A stretch of 48,389 bases of DNA, taken from NCBI GenBank assembly GCA_944322285.1, contig CALUOR010000025.1, positions 1-48,389 of the forward strand, read 5' to 3'. Source of the stretch: an uncultured Bacteroides sp. Its GTDB lineage: Bacteria > Bacteroidota > Bacteroidia > Bacteroidales > Bacteroidaceae. Made by a program: the position numbers and the translations under genes. Below the pieces are notes generated by a model, which ran no database searches, was not told the DNA's origin, and was given only the letters and a program-made list of their open reading frames with translations. Position 1 is the stretch's first letter, and each line of letters begins with the position of its first letter. This document shows positions 39,744-47,589 of this stretch, piece after piece.

Positions 39744-40655
39744 CTACAAAGTCCTGAGATTAATACCTTGAACTCCATCTTGAGACTCATTGATGATGCC
39801 TGCTATTTCCCCATTCTGGTTGATAATGAGGTTGCCGTTCCTGCCTTTTGCCTCGCCTGATGGTAAAGGTATATAAAGTTCATTTATGCTCTTGTCTTCA
39901 AACTTGCTACTCATGGTGGGCATGGGTAGTTGAGCGTTTAAGTCTGTTACTCCTTCATAGCCAATGACATACAGTTCCCGTTTCCCTTCGAAAAGCTTCT
40001 TTATTTGTTTTAAGACGGGATTACTATGGTCTGCCTGGGCAGTCAAGGGGAAAATATAGGCATCCGGTATGTCTTCATACATATGCAACTTGGCATATGG
40101 CAAATCTGAAGAATCGTCCAATAGTTCTACGCTGGCAAAGATTTGATTATGGGTTTCCGGGTGCATGTGCTTTGCCCGGTATTCCGAGTGCGGGATAATT
40201 TCCCATTTTCCTGTTTCCAAGGCTCCAATAGCTTGGTTTAGCTGTTGTAACTTGGCGTACTCACTCAATGAGAACTCAATGTCTATCGATAACTTTAACC
40301 ATTCCCGTGAGGCCTTATAATTTGTCAGTAGTATGTCGCGAAGCTTTTGTTTGTCTATCGGTGGCACGGTTACTACATTTCGACTAGTCAAGATGGTGTC
40401 GTTTGAAACGAGAGCCCCCGTACCGTATGTCTTAGCCTTATCTACTGTCTCACTCGGATTGTAAAACCTATTTGTTAAGGGGCTGAATAAGGTTGATACG
40501 CTCCCCATACGTATTTCGTAGTAAAAAGAATGTTCTATGCAGACAAGCCCAGGAGCGCAAATCTCATAAAGTTCTTTTTCACTCTTCTCACAAGCTGTCA
40601 GGATAGTCATACTGACAACGAGAAACATGGCTTTTATAATCAGTTTATCTTTCAT
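39744..40655 (-). CDS. Trypsin/HtrA-like lipoprotein with mutated catalytic residues (pseudoprotease)
   Basis: 303 residues, lipobox LTAC (C22). The chain follows an HtrA-type serine-protease layout: YGTGALVSNDTILTSRNVV matches the pattern GTG-x-hydrophobic-ILT-x-x-H-VV, but the catalytic histidine is N93. SSDLPYAKL keeps an aspartate at the expected place (D184). Near the C-terminus GRNGNLIINQNGEIAGI matches G-x-S-G-x-hydrophobic-N-x-x-GE-hydrophobic-GI, but the serine is N273. Two of three triad residues are thus lost, so it is likely a binding or regulatory protein rather than an enzyme. No PDZ domain. It is in the middle of the secreted operon. Confidence 0.72.
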   Translation of the reverse strand: MKDKLIIKAMFLVVSMTILTACEKSEKELYEICAPGLVCIEHSFYYEIRMGSVSTLFSPLTNRFYNPSETVDKAKTYGTGALVSNDTILTSRNVVTVPPIDKQKLRDILLTNYKASREWLKLSIDIEFSLSEYAKLQQLNQAIGALETGKWEIIPHSEYRAKHMHPETHNQIFASVELLDDSSDLPYAKLHMYEDIPDAYIFPLTAQADHSNPVLKQIKKLFEGKRELYVIGYEGVTDLNAQLPMPTMSSKFEDKSINELYIPLPSGEAKGRNGNLIINQNGEIAGIINESQDGVQGINLRTL

Positions 40656-40700
40656 TATTGGTTTCTAATTAATAATGTGGTCAATGCGTTTTCTTAATAA

Positions 40701-41723
40701 TCATTCTTTAGGCGTCGGATAAGACAGGTATTCCGTTAATCCCTTTTCCGTTATTGTCACACGTAGAGGATAGTAAGAGTAAGGTAGGCCTATGTCCGGA
40801 TCTGTCACGCAATCAAATTGCCAACACCAGACAGAATCTTCTTTTACCAAATCATACTTGCGTATGTCCGGTTTCCAGCCTTTTTGGAGTAATTCTCCCG
40901 GATTAGGAAGGTGGTTGTCTATAATCCTTTCCCGAATTAAATTCATCAACTTATCTTGCTTTTCCGGTAGAAAGATGTCATCAAACCCCATCACCTTCTG
41001 CTTTTCTAAGCTGTAAAAGAACGCACTTTCATAATAACAATGCGCTGTTGGGCAAGTAATTTCTGTGGCATTTACAGTTAACCACCCGCGATCCGTATCG
41101 TAGTCACAACTTATTTTCATGGAATAATTGTCTGCAAAATTTTCTTCTTGCACTATCCTCCGGGCAGCTCCTTTGAAGTCAAAGTTTTCTTCTTCTTCCT
41201 TTAATACTTTTTCTCCATTAGATAAAAGTTGAGCACCTGAAAAATACCTTTCAAACAATTCTTTATAAAATCCCGTTAGGTCATAGTTCCCTACTTCTAT
41301 CGGGTACGTCATACTGAAATTTCGCCGATAACTCCGTTCTAAGTCTTCATACCAAACATCATTTTTCATCCATATACGGTCATAAACCACGTGAACACTG
41401 CGGTTCGTAAATAGATAATACCCGATGCCCGCTAACAGTAGGATAGCCACAATGCCACCTGCCTTCCACATCCACTTCCCTTTACCTCGTTTAGGTACAT
41501 TGAGGTGAGCAGACGTGTTTGCGGCATATCCTCTTTCAGTACGTTCTTGCGTTGTAGAAAACTGGGATGATGCCATTTCCTGCTCCCGTTTTTCTTGTTT
41601 GTCCATAAATTCTCGATGTGCCTTCTTTATGTCTTCAATGTCATTTTCCGAGATTTTCGGGCTTCCTTTGGCTTGTTGTAAGGCTTTCATTGCCTCAATG
41701 TGTGCTTTCTCAAATTTTCCCAT
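40701..41723 (-). CDS. Single-pass membrane protein, DUF3298-like periplasmic domain
   Basis: 340 residues. A charged cytosolic region (residues 1-80, with helix EKAHIEAMKALQQAKG) precedes one membrane helix (about 87-106, AGGIVAILLLAGIGYYLF) and a periplasmic domain. The latter contains SMTYPIEVGNYDLTGFYKELF and the segment KVMGFDDIFLPEKQDKLMNLI, similar to DUF3298/RsiV-type domains, where F-x-L-x-D-L-F is typical. RsiV proteins are anti-sigma factors, but no such partner is seen here. The neighbours are secreted proteins of the same operon, so an envelope-sensing role is plausible. Confidence 0.6.
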   Translation of the reverse strand: MGKFEKAHIEAMKALQQAKGSPKISENDIEDIKKAHREFMDKQEKREQEMASSQFSTTQERTERGYAANTSAHLNVPKRGKGKWMWKAGGIVAILLLAGIGYYLFTNRSVHVVYDRIWMKNDVWYEDLERSYRRNFSMTYPIEVGNYDLTGFYKELFERYFSGAQLLSNGEKVLKEEEENFDFKGAARRIVQEENFADNYSMKISCDYDTDRGWLTVNATEITCPTAHCYYESAFFYSLEKQKVMGFDDIFLPEKQDKLMNLIRERIIDNHLPNPGELLQKGWKPDIRKYDLVKEDSVWCWQFDCVTDPDIGLPYSYYPLRVTITEKGLTEYLSYPTPKE

Positions 41724-41741
41724 AATGCTTTCCGGTTATAT

Positions 41742-43223
41742 TTATTTAATAATGCCAGTCAGTCTTCCATTGGTGAATGTCAGTTGACTTGGATTTCCGT
41801 AATCCACTCCGAACAGGCCGCCAATCTGATTAATAAACAGCATGGTCATTAAGCCTTCTTTGCCTTCCTTCCGTGCAACAGTTTCAGCCATATTGTCCTC
41901 ATTAAAAGTCCATACTTCTACTTTATTTCCGGATACGATAAATTGGTCGCGGTCAAAGAAATCCTTGTCCCAGACTTCGTTGACCATTTCTATTGTCATG
42001 CCTAATTCTAATTCTCCTTGTGAAATTAATGTACCGTAATGTTCTCCGTATTTGGTAATGAGTTGTTTCCGTCGAGCCGTTTTTCTCCTTTCTTGTTCTT
42101 GCTTTTCCTGCAACTCTGCTAATCTTTGTTGTTGTTCTTCTTTCTTCATTCTTTTGGCCTCAGCTAACTCCTGTTGTTTACGTGCGGCTTTATCACGAAT
42201 CGTTGTCGGGCTATCTCCTTCTTTGTAAAGAGTAGTCCAATCTTCCTCTCTGAGTCCGTACCGTTTGAGCCAATCGCCTTGGGCTACTGTCCCGTCAGTA
42301 AAAGTCATGGTGCCTTGAGTCGGAATATGAACTGTTCCATTCCGGCTGTCCCAGAAGATATCTTCATACGTGCCGTTGAAAGTTTCTCCGGTAACATATT
42401 TGTATATTCCTTGGGTCGGAATGACATCCTTTGAATTCAATTTTATGTTTCCATTGAATTGGTTTCTGTTTTTGAATAATATATTTACAGGCGTTTCTTT
42501 CTGTTCAATATGGAGCAGGCAGTTGTATATCATATCTCCTTCAGTCTGTTGGTTGAAGAAAACATTTTCCGCCCCTTCTTCACGTATCTTTTCTATGAGG
42601 AAATCCCTTGATATTTCGCATGTTATCTTTTCGATTTTATTGCTCATGAATCTTATTTCCAATTGATAATTTGTACTTTTATCCCGACTTTCCCCAGATA
42701 GTGTAGCTGTGTTTGTTTCAACGAAAAACTCCTGTATATTAATAGGTCTTATGCCATTTCCGGTACCATAAACAAGGAATGTACCTTTATACATACTCAT
42801 TCCTTTGGGGTACCATTTCCCTTTAACGTAAGGTATTCCATTCATTGTAAAATAAGTACCTTGTAGAAGCGGTTGCAGTGATGTAACGGGGAGCATTTTA
42901 TTTTCGCCTGTCACGTAGTATTCACCTTTCTTCTTTTTCACTTTGTATTTCTCTGCGTTATGCAGTTTGAAAAATTCAACCTTTTGGTTTTCTACAAATT
43001 GCTCTTTGTAGCGGTAGCCCATGCCCACCATATCGGCGTTTTTATAAAGCACAGCTTCCATTTTAGCCTTCCGTGGAAGTTGATCGGTCGCTTGTCCCCA
43101 TAAGGGGAGTGGGGCAAGGAACGATAGAGTAATTAGGAAAAGTAGGGCACCTGATAATATACCCGAAATGTTTCTTTGAAATCTCCGGATTGTAGTGTCT
43201 TGTAATCTATTATGTGTATTCAT
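41742..43223 (-). CDS. Secreted MORN-like repeat protein with coiled coil
   Basis: 493 residues from ATG 43223 (MNTHNRLQDT); the frame opens 4 codons earlier only at a TTG. An N-terminal signal/anchor (about residues 22-46, ending LWGQ) is followed by beta-rich repeats with MORN-like units (YVTGETFNGTYEDI, GTMTFTDGTVAQGDWL, about 272-321), a charged coiled coil (about 341-386, KEEQQQRLAELQEKQEQERRK), and a C-terminal domain with KYGEHYGTLISQGELELGMT and MVNEVWDKDFF, a pattern seen in SmpA-like domains. Probably periplasmic. The stop of the upstream gene lies 12 bp before its start. Confidence 0.72.
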   Translation of the reverse strand: MNTHNRLQDTTIRRFQRNISGILSGALLFLITLSFLAPLPLWGQATDQLPRKAKMEAVLYKNADMVGMGYRYKEQFVENQKVEFFKLHNAEKYKVKKKKGEYYVTGENKMLPVTSLQPLLQGTYFTMNGIPYVKGKWYPKGMSMYKGTFLVYGTGNGIRPINIQEFFVETNTATLSGESRDKSTNYQLEIRFMSNKIEKITCEISRDFLIEKIREEGAENVFFNQQTEGDMIYNCLLHIEQKETPVNILFKNRNQFNGNIKLNSKDVIPTQGIYKYVTGETFNGTYEDIFWDSRNGTVHIPTQGTMTFTDGTVAQGDWLKRYGLREEDWTTLYKEGDSPTTIRDKAARKQQELAEAKRMKKEEQQQRLAELQEKQEQERRKTARRKQLITKYGEHYGTLISQGELELGMTIEMVNEVWDKDFFDRDQFIVSGNKVEVWTFNEDNMAETVARKEGKEGLMTMLFINQIGGLFGVDYGNPSQLTFTNGRLTGIIK

Positions 43224-43235
43224 AAGTTTGTTCAA

Positions 43236-44357
43236 TTAATCAGTTGGGTCAAAACGCTTGAGAAGATAACCATCGTATAGTTGCCAATTCATTTCTCCGT
43301 CTTCTAATTCATGACTTAACTTCAAGTAAACAATATCTCCGCTTTTCATGGTATTTACAGGAGTTTCTATTATACGGCATTTGGCAACGATTTTTTTATC
43401 TCTTAATACGATATCTACACATCTATAATGGGTGTATGAAGGTATTAGTGCTTTAGCGAAATCGTAGCCGACGTATTGTTGTTTGAGGTAATTGAGGTGA
43501 TTTTCCGTGATATATTCAGTCCAATTCCAAGTGCGTTCTGAAGAAACCAGATATTCTTCCCCATGTTCATTTGCAATAAGGAATATTGGTAACTCTTTTG
43601 ATATACTATATGTTCTGTGTTCATCTATGAGGGTATCTCCTTTAACGGTTTGGGAGAAAACTGTTTCCCCATCATCTGTCTGGGTTATAAACAGATGAGA
43701 TAAACTTTGAAGTTCATCCCAATCTCTTTTCCCTTCCATTTTCTTCTTGATTTTTTGTAATTTCTTTTGCATGTCGAGAGGAAGTTCTGCAGGGTGCATA
43801 TTGTTATCGTCAAGTATTTGGCTAGCTTCCCATGGCGTTAATACATTTACTAAGGTGAAGAATTGTTTGCTATAGTATTCTTCTTTTATCTTACTTGTGC
43901 AATTACCTTCAACTCCGTAGCTGGTCTCATTCAGATATACACTCTGAATAGCGTCTCCCCTTGTGTAAATATTCCGTATGGTGTATGTCGTTTTTTTCTT
44001 TTTCCCTATAAAATTTTCTTTGCCTGTAAATGTTTGTGTAAAAGGCTGATGAAGTCTTATGATATGCGGTTTGATAGGTTGGAAACCGATTGCTCCAGCA
44101 TAAAAAAGGATCCTTTGTCCAATGAAAGCTTTATAGTATTCAATTTGTGCATCAAGGGATGTGTCATAATCGTTGCGACTAATATCCGTAGGAAAGTAAA
44201 TGTTTGTACTTCCATCGGTTTTAGGTGTAACTTTTTTTATTTCCACCTTGTCATCAGCACTGTTTTCAATAGAAATCTGTGCTTTCCCATATCCGGAAAA
44301 AGTCATAAAAGCGACCAACAACAAGCCGCTTTTGACAAAAAATGATATTTGTTTCAT
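43236..44357 (-). CDS. Exported orphan protein, first gene of the secreted operon
   Basis: 373 residues from ATG 44357 (MKQISFFVKSGLLLVAFMTF), signal peptide ending YGKAQ. The mature part is beta-rich, with no recognised catalytic motif; segments such as FTQTFTGKENFIGKKKKT and VSSERTWNWTEYITENHL are only descriptive. The open frame extends upstream to 44414, but that part overlaps a terminator hairpin and lacks a signal peptide. It starts the run 43236, 41742, 40701, 39744, 39290, 38635, all same-strand and closely spaced. Function unknown. Confidence 0.72.
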   Translation of the reverse strand: MKQISFFVKSGLLLVAFMTFSGYGKAQISIENSADDKVEIKKVTPKTDGSTNIYFPTDISRNDYDTSLDAQIEYYKAFIGQRILFYAGAIGFQPIKPHIIRLHQPFTQTFTGKENFIGKKKKTTYTIRNIYTRGDAIQSVYLNETSYGVEGNCTSKIKEEYYSKQFFTLVNVLTPWEASQILDDNNMHPAELPLDMQKKLQKIKKKMEGKRDWDELQSLSHLFITQTDDGETVFSQTVKGDTLIDEHRTYSISKELPIFLIANEHGEEYLVSSERTWNWTEYITENHLNYLKQQYVGYDFAKALIPSYTHYRCVDIVLRDKKIVAKCRIIETPVNTMKSGDIVYLKLSHELEDGEMNWQLYDGYLLKRFDPTD

Positions 44358-44365
44358 AACGATGT

Positions 44366-44420
44366 GATAAAAAGGCTTCTTCGCCGGTATGGTATAAGGC
44401 TGAAATCCCGGCAAAGAAGC
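44366..44420 (-). terminator. Intrinsic terminator of the 117-aa gene
   Basis: GCTTCTT-c-GCCGG (44375-44387) pairs with CCGGC-a-AAGAAGC (44408-44420): 12 bp with one mismatch. On the minus strand it is followed by CTTTTTTATC. It separates the 117-aa gene from the secreted operon. Confidence 0.8.
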
Positions 44421-44433
44421 GTGAGTTAGACTT

Positions 44434-44787
44434 TTATTTGCTTCTCTCGGAATAAGACTGGATGAGGTTGCTGTGCGGATTGTCTTTGATAACTCCCGTA
44501 CTGACTAATTGGAAATGTTCGGCAAGCAGTTTGGAAATCTGGCTGTTGACTGCCTGCAGGTTGCCGGAAGCGGCTACCGTGTCCAAATACATTTTCGTCA
44601 AATCTTTGTCCGACTGAACGAACAGGAAGAACAGATCGGTAATTTCGTGCTCTACCTTATCTTCAAAACGGGGAAGAGCCGCATCCATGAAAGTTTTTAC
44701 TTCACTCATAGCGCTGATGTTTTGTGTCCTTGCAGATTCCCCAACCCGGACGGGTTTATCATGTTTTTTTAGTGAAGGCTTTGGCAT
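44434..44787 (-). CDS. Orphan 117-aa helical protein behind a structured leader
   Basis: 117 residues, cytosolic, mostly helical. A basic N-terminus (MPKPSLKKHDKPVRVGESAR) is followed by MSEVKTFMDAALPRFEDKVEHEI, DLFFLFVQSDKDLTKMYLD and a polar C-terminal helix with NSQISKLLAEHF. I do not recognise a family; a small DNA- or RNA-binding or toxin-antitoxin-like partner is possible but not shown. It is monocistronic: its own promoter about 320 bp upstream, a long structured leader, and a strong terminator after it. Confidence 0.72.
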   Translation of the reverse strand: MPKPSLKKHDKPVRVGESARTQNISAMSEVKTFMDAALPRFEDKVEHEITDLFFLFVQSDKDLTKMYLDTVAASGNLQAVNSQISKLLAEHFQLVSTGVIKDNPHSNLIQSYSERSK

Positions 44788-45100
44788 ATAAAGAAAAAGC
44801 GCGGGAATCTGTACCTGTTACTCGTCCCACGCATTGAGGCCTTCGCATTGCCCATCGTAGTCAAGACGAGCAACGCAGAAGCCCACGCCGATATGTATAA
44901 TGACTCAATGCACCCATGGCAAAAGGATACACTGAGGGCATAAACATATCCCGCAGACATCTACCGCTGCCTTGTCTTTTGACTACGATTAAAAGTTGCG
45001 AAGTTTCAATGCGTCAAAGACAAAACGTCAAGTAAACGTCTTTCTTTATATGTCCGTTTCCCGCCCGCCCGGCTTCTGCAAAAGAAGCTTGGCTACAGGA
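44788..45100 (-). ncRNA. Candidate structured RNA leader with pseudoknot potential
   Basis: Read on the minus strand, a small hairpin with arms GCTTC/GAAGC (45088-45072) comes first. Then TGACTACGAT-type arms at 44989-44980 and 44863-44854 pair perfectly over 10 bp. A second pairing joins 44911-44904 and 44838-44831 (CTCAATGC/GCATTGAG, 8 bp). The two pairings interleave (44989-44980 with 44863-44854 encloses only one arm of the other), which is the arrangement of a pseudoknot. GCGTTGC/GCAATGC-like arms lie inside. There is a short frame within (44769-44960) but no sign that it is translated. The RNA would end at the 117-aa start codon. Confidence 0.6.
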
Positions 45101-45107
45101 AACACTG

Positions 45108-45115
45108 CAAAGTTA
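45108..45115 (-). promoter_or_regulatory. -7 element of the structured leader
   Basis: Minus strand TAACTTTG (TAnnTTTG). Transcription would start near 45100, just before the first hairpin, as at the 35.4-kb locus. Confidence 0.6.
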
Positions 45116-45235
45116 AATAAAAATTTGACATTCTTGCACAATAAGTGGAGAAAATAAAAAATGAATGATAAATGCCTTCTGCTTAACATAATGAACAAGC
45201 ATTGCTTACAATAATTTCTCAGCCTCTGCTTCATT

Positions 45236-45260
45236 TTGGCACAACATATACTTTATTTTG
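45236..45260 (+). promoter_or_regulatory. Shared TTGGCACA promoter module, rtcB
   Basis: TTGGCACA (45236-45243), 12 nt, TTTTG (45256-45260); ATG 45297 is 36 bp further. The upstream flank ATTTCTC...CCTCTGCTTCATTT is shared with the relic at 37531 and, more loosely, with the right arm of the inverted repeat at 35321-35339. Confidence 0.65.
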
Positions 45261-45296
45261 CGGCAAAAATGACGTTAAACTTATTGTGCTACAAGA

Positions 45297-46571
45297 ATGA
45301 AAACTATAGAAAACTATAATGTGAAGATATTCACCGAGAATATCGAGGAGAGCGCGAAAGAGCAAATCAAAGAACTGTTGTCCATTGATGTGTTCAGCCG
45401 ATGCAAAATCCGTATCATGCCCGATGTGCATGCGGGGGCGGGATGCGTCATTGGCTTTACAGGCAATTGGGGGGATAAGGTAATACCTAATATTGTAGGC
45501 GTGGACATCGGGTGCGGCATCTTGGTGCAACCGTTCGTTTGTACCAAGGATATTGATTATCATGCTTTGAATGAGTTTATCCTGCATCATATCCCGTCCG
45601 GCCGCAACTATCGTGACAACAATTATGCGCCACTTCCACAAAAGTATATGGACGTATATCGGGAAAGCAAAGACATCATCAAGCGGTTGCGGTGTTACCG
45701 TGAACTGAAAGAGACGAAACGCCTCAACGCTTCCATCGGTTCATTAGGCGGTGGCAATCATTTCATAGAGTTGGATAAGGATGAGAGCGGCATGACTTAT
45801 TTAGTGGTGCATACGGGAAGCCGCAACTTAGGGAAACAAGTGGCTGAGATTTATCAAAAATTAGCCGTGAAATGCCAGTCGGGTTGGGCGGAACTGATGG
45901 AGGAGCAAAACCGGATGATTGAGGAATACAAACGGGCAGGGCGAAAGAGTGAACTGCAAGAGGCCATTCGTGAATTGCATAACTCGTTCAAGATGCGCAA
46001 GTCGACCATACCGCCCGACTTGTCTTATTTAGAAGGTAGTTTCCGGGAAGATTATTTGCATGACATGCGTCTTTGCCAGCATTGGGCCAAGTTGAACCGG
46101 CGGCTGATTACGGGCCTCATTATGGACGATTTGACTCTGCGAAAGAATGTCGATGACTCGGCAAAAGATTGGCAAAGCCTTTCTTTCGAGAGCATTCACA
46201 ATTACATTGGCGATGATAACGTCATCCGCAAAGGAGCTATTTCGGCTTATTCCGGGCAGAAGTGCATCATCCCGCTGAACATGCGCGACGGTTCGCTTAT
46301 CTGTATCGGCAAAGGCAATGAAGATTGGAACTGCTCCGCTCCGCACGGTGCCGGACGCATCATGAGCCGAAGCCAGGCTTTCAAGAATATTTCGATGGAA
46401 GATTACCGCATATCCATGGAAGGCATCTATAGTGAAAGCCTGTCGAAGGACACAAAGGATGAATCGCCCATGGTGTATAAGCCGAAGGATGAAATCATCC
46501 GCAATATCCAAGATACGGTGTCGATTGTGAATGTGATTAAGCCGATGTATAATTTTAAGGCAGCGGAGTAG
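45297..46571 (+). CDS. rtcB: RtcB-family RNA ligase
   Basis: 424 residues. RtcB joins RNA 2',3'-cyclic-phosphate or 3'-phosphate ends to 5'-OH ends using GTP and Mn2+. All main motifs are present: MPDVHAGAGCVIG, VGVDIGCGIL (D70, C73), SLGGGNHFIEL, VHTGSRNLGKQ and the guanylylated histidine H350 in SAPHGAGR. It lacks the intervening extra domains of archaeal forms and has the length of bacterial RtcB. No archease or RtcA gene is adjacent. It precedes a WYL protein and a DEDDh exonuclease, and a decayed second copy of its 5' end lies at 37.6 kb. Role in stress-induced RNA repair is inferred. Confidence 0.94.
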   Translation: MKTIENYNVKIFTENIEESAKEQIKELLSIDVFSRCKIRIMPDVHAGAGCVIGFTGNWGDKVIPNIVGVDIGCGILVQPFVCTKDIDYHALNEFILHHIPSGRNYRDNNYAPLPQKYMDVYRESKDIIKRLRCYRELKETKRLNASIGSLGGGNHFIELDKDESGMTYLVVHTGSRNLGKQVAEIYQKLAVKCQSGWAELMEEQNRMIEEYKRAGRKSELQEAIRELHNSFKMRKSTIPPDLSYLEGSFREDYLHDMRLCQHWAKLNRRLITGLIMDDLTLRKNVDDSAKDWQSLSFESIHNYIGDDNVIRKGAISAYSGQKCIIPLNMRDGSLICIGKGNEDWNCSAPHGAGRIMSRSQAFKNISMEDYRISMEGIYSESLSKDTKDESPMVYKPKDEIIRNIQDTVSIVNVIKPMYNFKAAE

Positions 46572-46594
46572 GCTCGGGAAGGGAAAATATATCT

Positions 46595-46602
46595 TACCTT
46601 TG
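46595..46602 (+). promoter_or_regulatory. -7 element before the WYL gene
   Basis: TACCTTTG (TAnnTTTG), 24 bp before ATG 46627, so the WYL and exonuclease genes can be expressed apart from rtcB. Confidence 0.6.
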
Positions 46603-46626
46603 TACAAACAATAAAACAATACGGAT

Positions 46627-47589
46627 ATGGCAGCGAATATTATAGGGAGGTACGTGTGGCTGGTGGACACGCTTCGCAGATACAAACGGTTGACTTTTAA
46701 GGAAATCAACGAGTTGTGGCAGGAAAGCGGACTGGGATATGGTGATGTATTCCCAAAGCGCACGTTCCACAATCATCAGAAAGCCATTGTGGACTTGTTC
46801 GACGTATACATCGAGTGCGACCGGAAAGATGGGTATCGCTATTACCTGGATGAGCCGGAACGGCTGGAAGGGAATAACTTCCGTAGTTGGTTGCTCAGTT
46901 CTTACGCCACGTTGAACCAGATACAGGCGGATAGCAAGTTAGAAAAAAGAATCCTTTTTGAAGACATTCCCTCCGGACAACTCTGGCTGACCACGATAGC
47001 CAATGCCATGCGACGTAACCGGGTGCTTGCCATCACCCACCAAGGCTTTGGCAGACCGGAGCCCAGCACGTTCGAGATAGAGCCTTATCTGCTGAAGGTG
47101 GTGAGGCGACGCTGGTATGTTTTGGCACGCAGCCCCTACTACTCGGAAAGGAACAAGGCAAAAGGACGTGAGCCGGAAAATGTCTATCGGGTGTATGCGC
47201 TTGACCGCATTTCACATATCGAGGAAACAAACAAAACCTTTACGATAAATAAGAGCTTCGATGCCCAAGCCTATTTTGAAGGTTGTTGTGGCATCATTAC
47301 GTCCGATAAACCTGCCAAACGTGTGGTCATACGGGCATACGGAGGCTTTGCCGATTATTTGCGCACACTTCCTTTGCATGAGTCGCAACACGAATTGGGA
47401 GGTGATGACGAGTCTACGCTCTTTGAGTATCGCCTTAAGCTGACGTTTGATTTCTATCAGCAAGTACTGGAGCAAGGAGACCAAATGGAAGTATTGGAAC
47501 CGGAGGAGGCACGAAAGGAGCTACACAACTTTGCCCTCAATCTTATGCGTTATTACGACAGAAAGGAGGACACCCCATGCAAGGACTGA
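46627..47589 (+). CDS. WYL-domain transcriptional regulator
   Basis: 320 residues. The N-terminus is a winged-helix/HTH-like region (about 1-75: RYVWLVDTLRRYKRLTFKEINELW). A WYL domain follows (about 120-195, with FEIEPYLLKVVRRRWYVLAR and YALDRISHIEE), then a WCX-type C-terminal domain (about 225-310). WYL proteins bind nucleic acid or nucleotide ligands and commonly regulate RNA-repair or phage-defence genes. It lies just downstream of rtcB and overlaps the exonuclease by 13 bp. It is the only clear regulator in the accessory region, so it may control the TTGGCACA promoters, but this is inference. Confidence 0.9.
   Translation: MAANIIGRYVWLVDTLRRYKRLTFKEINELWQESGLGYGDVFPKRTFHNHQKAIVDLFDVYIECDRKDGYRYYLDEPERLEGNNFRSWLLSSYATLNQIQADSKLEKRILFEDIPSGQLWLTTIANAMRRNRVLAITHQGFGRPEPSTFEIEPYLLKVVRRRWYVLARSPYYSERNKAKGREPENVYRVYALDRISHIEETNKTFTINKSFDAQAYFEGCCGIITSDKPAKRVVIRAYGGFADYLRTLPLHESQHELGGDDESTLFEYRLKLTFDFYQQVLEQGDQMEVLEPEEARKELHNFALNLMRYYDRKEDTPCKD

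Noticed and set aside
44769-44960. Minus-strand 63-residue frame overlapping the 117-aa start
   Set aside because: It coincides with the most strongly base-paired part of the leader and has no recognised family; treated as an incidental frame in a structured RNA.
45236-45260. TTGGCAC as the -24 box of a sigma-54 promoter for rtcB
   Set aside because: Sigma-54 promoters need TGGCAC-N5-TTGC. Here the next TTGC lies about 15 nt away, and Bacteroides is not known for sigma-54 use. The spacing fits the Bacteroidetes primary-sigma promoter better.
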